From: Acidobacteriaceae bacterium
GTDB lineage: Bacteria > Acidobacteriota > Terriglobia > Terriglobales > Acidobacteriaceae
Length of the DNA: 9,334 nt
Assembly: GCA_003162255.1 (NCBI GenBank)
Contig: PMMJ01000362.1
Location: 3,242-12,575, forward strand
Direction of reading: 5' to 3'
Shown here piece after piece: positions 4,634-9,334 of this stretch. Within the stretch, counting starts at the first letter, position 1. Each line of letters opens with the position of its first letter. The notes under the pieces are model-generated. The model had not been told where the DNA came from, did not search any database, and saw only the letters and a program-made list of their open reading frames with translations. The translations under genes and the position numbers were made by a program.

Positions 4634-7180
4634 TTGATTAAGAAAGAAGCGGGCAAGAAGACACGCAACATCGCCGGTGGTCGGCCTAACCCGACAAATC
4701 AGACTGCTTTTTGGTTTTTTTCTTGGCCGACTATCGTGCTTCGAGTGCTTGCCATTTTCCTGTTCGTGCGTTTCGCTTGTGCCGCCGACGCCACGCTCAA
4801 GAATGACAGCCTGCTGGTAACCGTCGCTGCTCGTGACGGTTCCTACTCGATTGCGACAAAAGCAAACTCGGCTCCGATCCTTCGGGCGAGAGTGGCTGCG
4901 CAGGCTAACCATCGCTGGATCGAGTCAACCGACTATCCCCAGCATCAAGTTTCCGAGTCCACCTTCGAAGACACGCTCGGTCGTGGTCACCAGGTCACCG
5001 TGGTTTCGAGCGGCCTCCCCGATCGCCCGGTTCTGAGCTATACGATCCGCACCTATGACCACCGGCCGTTCGGTGACATTCAGGTTGCGGTCCAGAATCA
5101 CACGGGAAGGACTTTGTCCGTTGAAGCTATCCGCTGTGCCGAGGCCACCGGCGAGCCCATCCTGAATCTCCAGGGCAAAGAGAGCTCAGATCGTGTGTTG
5201 TCCGACAGCTTTAGTGAAGATTGGCCGCCGATGCGCATTTACGACTTAGGCCGGGCGCCGAATAACATGCATCGGGCTGTGGGCAGTCAACTCGTGTACA
5301 ACCAACAGAGCACAGAAAGTTTGTTCTTCGGCGCTCTTTCTTCGGATCGTTTCCTTACGATCATGCACTTGCAAACGCGAGCAGGATCCGAGGGCCCGAC
5401 GATCAGTGGCTTCACGGTTGACTCGACTGGTACGACCGAGATTCAGGCTACCGATGAGGAGTCGGGACTGCACGGAGCAGTTGCCGAGAATCTCATCGAA
5501 CTAAGCCTGCCTCTCGTCGACGGCGAGAACATGACTTCCGATCGGTTGATGTTTGCAGCAGGGACCGACTACCTCGCGCAATTGGAAAACTATGGAGCCG
5601 CCATTCGCGAACTGCACCACAGCCGCATCGCTGAAGACAATATGCTCGGATGGTGGAGCTGGACTGCCTTCTACATGAAGATCACTGAGGGCAACGCTCT
5701 CACCAATGCGCTCTGGCTCGCGCAGCACTTGAAACCCCTGGGTTATGACTATTTTCACTTCGACTTGGGATACGGTTACGCACGTAACGAATACACCACC
5801 CCGAATGCTTCCGCGTTTCCTCACGGAATGTGGTCTCTCACCCACCGCATTTCCAGGCTGGGACTGAACGTTGGTGTTTGGACCGCCCCTTTCGAGGTAG
5901 GCGGACGCAGTTGGGTCTATGAGCACCACAAAGACTGGCTCGTCGAAAACAAGGGGGGCAAGCCCATCCAGATCACGACTGCGGAAGAGATGCCCACAGA
6001 ACCCGTGTTTGTGTTGGACGCAACCAACCCTGGCGCACAGGAATATCTGGGTCAGACCTACCGCACCATAGCCAGAGATTGGGGGGCTAAGTACATCAAG
6101 CTCGACTTCATGGACAACACCGCCATTGAGGGCCGTTATTTTCGGCCGAACACCACTGCGCTCGAGGCGCAGCGGATTGGGCTGGAAGTTATCCGCAAAG
6201 CGGTTGGCGAGAACGTGTTATTAGACAAAGATGGCAGTCCGATGCTGAACCCGGTTGGCTTGGTCGACGACGGTCGCGTGTCCCAGGACACAGGCCACTT
6301 GTTTGCGCGCAGTAAGGAAGCCGCCCCTGGTATAGCCGCCCGTTTTTACATGCATCGAAACTTTTTCATCAACGACCCTGACGCCTTTACGGTTTCGCGT
6401 CAACTGATGGAAGAACGCGAGATTCAGGCTCCCCTCACGTTAAGCGAGGCCGAGGTTTCGATCGCTCTATCCGCTGTCTCTGGAGGAATGTACGAAATCG
6501 GGGATGACCTGCCTACCGTGGGAGAAGACGCCGATCGGGCAGCTCTACTAAAGAATCCTGATCTGCTGGAAATGGCGAAGCTGGGCCGCGCGTCGATCCC
6601 CATCGACCTTCTGACCTATCGTGCAGAGGATGAGCAGCCGAGCGTCTTTCTGCTGCGGGAAGATCAGCGGCAATCCATCCTGGCGGTATTCAACTGGACT
6701 GATCAGATCCGATCTCGTGTATTCCCACTGGGCCAGCTGAATCTGCACGCAGGGCGTGGTTATGAATTCCATGATGTCTTCGAACCTGAGAATCGCTTGT
6801 CGGTCGATGGTGATTACATTTGGCTGGAACAAGCCTCCCACTCCGTCAAGCTAATCAAGATCATTGATACCTCGGTCCCCGCGGCGGCCCCTTCTGTGAA
6901 GTTGCAGGCGCCCGATCGCGCCAAGGTCGGTGAAGAGATCGAATTTGTCAGTACGGCGGCTTCCGACGGAGTGCCGGCGCTCGCATATCATTGGGATTTC
7001 GGCGACGGCACCACAGATGAAGGCAGACACGTGACCCACGCCTATACCACCGCCGGAACACATACGGTTCGGCTGGTAGTTGACGGAGTCGACGCAATTC
7101 CTATGGAAAAAGTTGCAACCGTTGCGGTGAGTGGAGCAGTCGTGCTTTTGCCTCCCACCCGCTACCAGGGAAACGACTAG
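4634..7180 (+). CDS. Exported clan GH-D glycoside hydrolase (alpha-galactosidase type, GH36/GH27-like) with PKD domain
   Basis: An 848-residue protein predicted to hydrolyse terminal alpha-galactosides or related sugars outside the cytoplasm. The start is TTG, supported by GGGGAGG (4621-4627) 6 nt upstream; no ATG lies near, and a GTG at codon 35 lacks a ribosome site. A long polar N-terminus precedes a signal peptide core (TIVLRVLAIFLFVRFACA, cleavage near residue 51). Residues about 52-330 form a beta-sandwich. The TIM barrel (about 338-640) begins at LGWWSW and has HFDLGYGY (D377), FPHGMWSLTHRISRLGL, NVGVWTAPFEV, then YIKLDF with the probable nucleophile D491, and RVSQD with the probable acid/base D552. 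A C-terminal beta domain (about 660-735, FNWTDQ) is followed by a PKD domain (about 752-836, YHWDFGDGTT, W787-G792), likely for carbohydrate or protein contact. The family call is from motifs; exact substrate is uncertain. A TonB receptor gene follows 298 nt downstream. Confidence 0.88.
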   Translation: MIKKEAGKKTRNIAGGRPNPTNQTAFWFFSWPTIVLRVLAIFLFVRFACAADATLKNDSLLVTVAARDGSYSIATKANSAPILRARVAAQANHRWIESTDYPQHQVSESTFEDTLGRGHQVTVVSSGLPDRPVLSYTIRTYDHRPFGDIQVAVQNHTGRTLSVEAIRCAEATGEPILNLQGKESSDRVLSDSFSEDWPPMRIYDLGRAPNNMHRAVGSQLVYNQQSTESLFFGALSSDRFLTIMHLQTRAGSEGPTISGFTVDSTGTTEIQATDEESGLHGAVAENLIELSLPLVDGENMTSDRLMFAAGTDYLAQLENYGAAIRELHHSRIAEDNMLGWWSWTAFYMKITEGNALTNALWLAQHLKPLGYDYFHFDLGYGYARNEYTTPNASAFPHGMWSLTHRISRLGLNVGVWTAPFEVGGRSWVYEHHKDWLVENKGGKPIQITTAEEMPTEPVFVLDATNPGAQEYLGQTYRTIARDWGAKYIKLDFMDNTAIEGRYFRPNTTALEAQRIGLEVIRKAVGENVLLDKDGSPMLNPVGLVDDGRVSQDTGHLFARSKEAAPGIAARFYMHRNFFINDPDAFTVSRQLMEEREIQAPLTLSEAEVSIALSAVSGGMYEIGDDLPTVGEDADRAALLKNPDLLEMAKLGRASIPIDLLTYRAEDEQPSVFLLREDQRQSILAVFNWTDQIRSRVFPLGQLNLHAGRGYEFHDVFEPENRLSVDGDYIWLEQASHSVKLIKIIDTSVPAAAPSVKLQAPDRAKVGEEIEFVSTAASDGVPALAYHWDFGDGTTDEGRHVTHAYTTAGTHTVRLVVDGVDAIPMEKVATVAVSGAVVLLPPTRYQGND

Positions 7181-7348
7181 AAATCGCCTTGCCCCGTCGC
7201 GGCGGGCGGCGAACTCGACGCACGGCGACCGGCTTCTCTTTATCTTTGATCTCTGCGATCTTTGCGAAAGGAGCGAACGCACACTGGGTGCAACCGCCCC
7301 ACAATAGACCAAAGCGGTGGCAAGTCGAGGTCGCCAAAAATATGGCAG

Positions 7349-7378
7349 TTGACAAAAGCTATGAAACGAAAGTAAAAG
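7349..7378 (+). promoter_or_regulatory. Putative sigma-70 promoter of the TonB receptor gene
   Basis: A perfect -35 TTGACA (7349-7354) is followed after 18 nt by TAAAAG (7373-7378; 4 of 6 matches to the -10 consensus), in a locally AT-rich stretch. It would give a leader of roughly 90-100 nt that contains the stem-loop at 7419-7456. The weak -10 keeps confidence moderate. Confidence 0.4.
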
Positions 7379-7418
7379 TAATAGTTCGTAATTTTGCACC
7401 GGAAGCTTAAACTTCACA

Positions 7419-7456
7419 CCCGAACTTTCGCCCCAGACCACTTGCGAACATTCGGG
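7419..7456 (+). promoter_or_regulatory. Nested stem-loop in the 5' leader of the TonB receptor gene
   Basis: The outer arms CCCGAA (7419-7424) and TTCGGG (7451-7456) and inner arms TTCGC (7427-7431) and GCGAA (7444-7448) are both perfectly complementary. They are joined by a symmetric 2x2 internal loop (CT opposite CA) and capped by a 12-nt loop. The structure ends 9 nt before the ribosome site GAGGAG (7466-7471). It could modulate translation or stability, or be a DNA operator. No known riboswitch class is recognised. Confidence 0.45.
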
Positions 7457-7478
7457 CTTAGCATCGAGGAGCCTCACC

Positions 7479-9334
7479 ATGTCTACCCGTTTCTCTCGTT
7501 TGCAGATTCTGTCGGCCTTCGTCGTTCTTATGTTCCTGGCGCTGGCCACACCGCTATGGGCGCAAAAAGATGCCGGAGCCATTGTAGGTCTGGTGCGCGA
7601 CGCCAGCGGCGCGGTGGTGACGGGTGCCAAGGTCACGGTGACCGACGTTGATCGCGGCATTGAGCTGACCCTGTCGACCAATGATGCGGGAGAGTATGTC
7701 GCCAGCCCGCTCAGGATCGGGCGCTACAGTGTCAGTGTCGAGAAGGAGGGATTCAAGAAGGCCGTTGCGGGCCCGATTCAGGTGAACATCCAGGATCGCG
7801 TCAACGTGGACCTGAAGCTTGAGCCCGGCATGGCAACAGAAATCGTCATGGTCACCGGCCAACGTCCGCAACTCGAAACCGAGACCTCCGAACTGGGCGA
7901 GGTGGTAGACAGCAAGCGGATCAACGCACTTCCCTTAAACGGACGCAACTACGCCCAACTCGCTCTCCTCGGCGTCGGCATCGCCGCCGCCGAGCCCGGG
8001 TCGCGTGTCGAAACCACTTACGGGTTCAGCGCCAACGGCGCCCGTTCTCTGCAAAACAACTTCCTGCTCGACGGCATCGACAACAATGCGAACCTGGGCG
8101 ACGTCCTCAACGGCTCCGCTTATGTGGTTCAGCCTGCGGTGGACGCCATCGCCGAGTTCAAGGTCGAGACCAATGCCTACAGCGCTGAATTCGGCCGTGG
8201 CAACGGCGCCATCATGAACGCGGTCATCAAGTCTGGCACCAACCAGATTCACGGCGACGTGTGGGAGTTTCTGCGCAACGAAAAATTTGACGCTACCAAC
8301 GACTTTGACCAGTTCGGTCAACAGCCTTACAAGCAGAACCAGTTCGGCGTTACGCTGGGCGGGCCCATCGTCAAGAACAAGATGTTTTTATTCGGCGACT
8401 ACGAAGGCTTGCGCATTCGCCAGGGACTGCCGCAACTGTCGGCGGTTCCCACGCAATCCGAGATTGGCGGAGATTTCTCCGCGTTTCTTTCCAACACTCC
8501 AGCCATGGCTGTCGATATGAATGGGAATCCTACCACTCAGGTCGCGCTCGACTGCAACGGCAACCCAACCTATCAGGGCGAAATCTTCAATTCACAGATG
8601 GCAGGATACAACCCAAACAATCCCAATGGGTACTGCGGCGTCCCCATCGGCGGTTATTCCTCGGGTGTAACGCCAGCCAACAAATTCAATGGCACCAACG
8701 GCACCATCGATCCGCTCGGCGCGGAATTGGCCGGGCTGTTTCCCGTTTCCAACACCACCGAGGGGGGCGGCAACAATTTTCTCAGCGATCCCAAGAAAAC
8801 TGAAACGGAAAACAAGTTCGACATTCGCTACGACCACATCATCAGCAACAAAGATAATTTTTTTACGCGCTTCAGTTACGGCAACGACAGTACTTTCCTT
8901 CCCTCACCCTTCAACAACGTGCTCGACGGTGGCAGTTTTCAAGACGGCTACAGCCAAAACCTTGCCGAGGGATTGGCGGCCAGCGAGGTCCACTCTTTCA
9001 GCAACAACCTGATCAACGAAGTTCGCTTTGGCTTCAATCACCTCACTTCGCACCGTTATAATCTGAACTACAACATCAACGTCGCGCAGAAACTTAACCC
9101 GCCATTTCCCGGAGTTCCTTTCGGACCGAACCTAGGTGGGCTGCCTTCGATCAGCTTCAGCGATGGCACCACGGGCATTGGCAGTTCCGGATACCAGCCC
9201 GCGCTCGAACACCAGCACAGTTACGTTTTTAACGAAAATCTGAGCTGGGTTCGCGGACGCCATGCCATGAAGTTCGGTACCGAACTTCGCTTCGAACAGT
9301 TCACGATATTAGAGCCGGCCGCCGCTCGCGGCGG
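7479..9334 (+). CDS. TonB-dependent outer-membrane receptor with carboxypeptidase-type regulatory domain (3' truncated)
   Basis: The frame opens at ATG 7479, with GAGGAG (7466-7471) 7 nt upstream, and stays open to the window end, giving 618 codons of a protein that in this family is usually about 1000-1200 residues. Residues 1-28 are a signal peptide (AFVVLMFLALATPLWA, cleavage before QKD). Residues about 32-115 form a carboxypeptidase regulatory-like beta-sandwich (AGAIVGLVRDASGAVVTGAKV, GEYVASPLRIGRYSVSVEKEGFKK). The plug follows at about 135-255 (LPLNGRNYAQL, FSANGARSLQNNFLLDGIDNN, YSAEFGRGNGAIMNAVIKSGTN). After this come outer-membrane barrel strands (FGVTLGGPIVKNKMFLFGDYEG, NKFDIRYDHIISNKDNFFTRFSY, GRHAMKFGTELRFEQF). 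It should import a substrate through the outer membrane using TonB energy. Acidobacteria carry many such paralogues, with glycans as frequent ligands. The upstream hydrolase suggests an oligosaccharide, but this is inference. Confidence 0.93.
   Translation, partial: MSTRFSRLQILSAFVVLMFLALATPLWAQKDAGAIVGLVRDASGAVVTGAKVTVTDVDRGIELTLSTNDAGEYVASPLRIGRYSVSVEKEGFKKAVAGPIQVNIQDRVNVDLKLEPGMATEIVMVTGQRPQLETETSELGEVVDSKRINALPLNGRNYAQLALLGVGIAAAEPGSRVETTYGFSANGARSLQNNFLLDGIDNNANLGDVLNGSAYVVQPAVDAIAEFKVETNAYSAEFGRGNGAIMNAVIKSGTNQIHGDVWEFLRNEKFDATNDFDQFGQQPYKQNQFGVTLGGPIVKNKMFLFGDYEGLRIRQGLPQLSAVPTQSEIGGDFSAFLSNTPAMAVDMNGNPTTQVALDCNGNPTYQGEIFNSQMAGYNPNNPNGYCGVPIGGYSSGVTPANKFNGTNGTIDPLGAELAGLFPVSNTTEGGGNNFLSDPKKTETENKFDIRYDHIISNKDNFFTRFSYGNDSTFLPSPFNNVLDGGSFQDGYSQNLAEGLAASEVHSFSNNLINEVRFGFNHLTSHRYNLNYNINVAQKLNPPFPGVPFGPNLGGLPSISFSDGTTGIGSSGYQPALEHQHSYVFNENLSWVRGRHAMKFGTELRFEQFTILEPAAARG

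Larger units (their letters stand above)
7181..7478 (+). other. Intergenic leader between hydrolase and receptor genes
   Basis: A 298-nt stretch with no gene. Just after the hydrolase stop there is a GC-rich, imperfect stem (GCCC, 7191-7194, with GGGC, 7204-7207) but no clear T-run, so I do not call a terminator. At about 7240-7269 the motif ATCTTTG occurs twice in a pyrimidine-rich stretch. The later half carries a candidate promoter and a stem-loop, listed separately. Confidence 0.6.

Noticed and set aside
7240..7269. Repeated ATCTTTG motif as a functional repeat.
   Set aside because: Two short copies in a pyrimidine-rich stretch are too few and too short to call; it may simply be local composition.
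6851..7681. Long open frame on the minus strand (276 codons).
   Set aside because: It is antisense to the PKD-coding end of the hydrolase gene and the start of the receptor gene; the translation is low-information and rich in Arg and Ser, typical of a shadow frame.

Overview
This window looks like chromosomal DNA of an Acidobacteriota bacterium (Terriglobia-like, inferred). The evidence is a TonB-dependent receptor with an N-terminal carboxypeptidase-type regulatory domain, a glycine-rich surface protein with a C-terminal block I associate with that phylum, moderately high GC, and several exported proteins with Gram-negative-type signal peptides. All convincing genes lie on the + strand. No phage, IS, CRISPR or RNA gene could be supported.

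Layout. (1) 2-781: C-terminal part of a glycine-rich surface or fibre-like protein, followed by a hairpin that fits an intrinsic terminator (791-820). (2) 889-3706: four co-directional genes that look like one transcription unit. They encode an exported two-domain ceruloplasmin-type multicopper oxidase, a cytoplasmic FMN/PPOX-fold protein 17 nt downstream, a secreted cupin, and a small secreted protein of unknown function. (3) 3707-4525: a long stretch without an intact gene. It holds the C-terminal remnant of an APC-family amino-acid permease on the minus strand with an in-frame stop, plus a palindrome and a small hairpin. (4) 4526-4571: an AT-rich promoter region with a dyad over the -10. 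(5) 4634-7180: a large exported clan GH-D (GH36/GH27-like, alpha-galactosidase type) glycoside hydrolase with a TTG start and a C-terminal PKD domain. (6) 7181-7478: a leader with a candidate promoter and a nested stem-loop just before the ribosome binding site. (7) 7479 to the window end: a TonB-dependent receptor, truncated by the window edge.

How the genes may work together (inference). The hydrolase and receptor make a plausible small glycan-utilisation pair: galactoside cleavage outside the cytoplasm, then TonB-driven outer-membrane uptake. No SusD homologue or transport partner is visible. The oxidase operon has two or three exported products and one flavin-fold protein. It suggests periplasmic or extracellular oxidation chemistry (metal or phenolic substrate), but the substrate cannot be read from the sequence. 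I did not find a clear new defence or mobile system. The least described parts are the four-gene oxidase operon, the 5' stem-loop of the receptor gene, and the permease scar.
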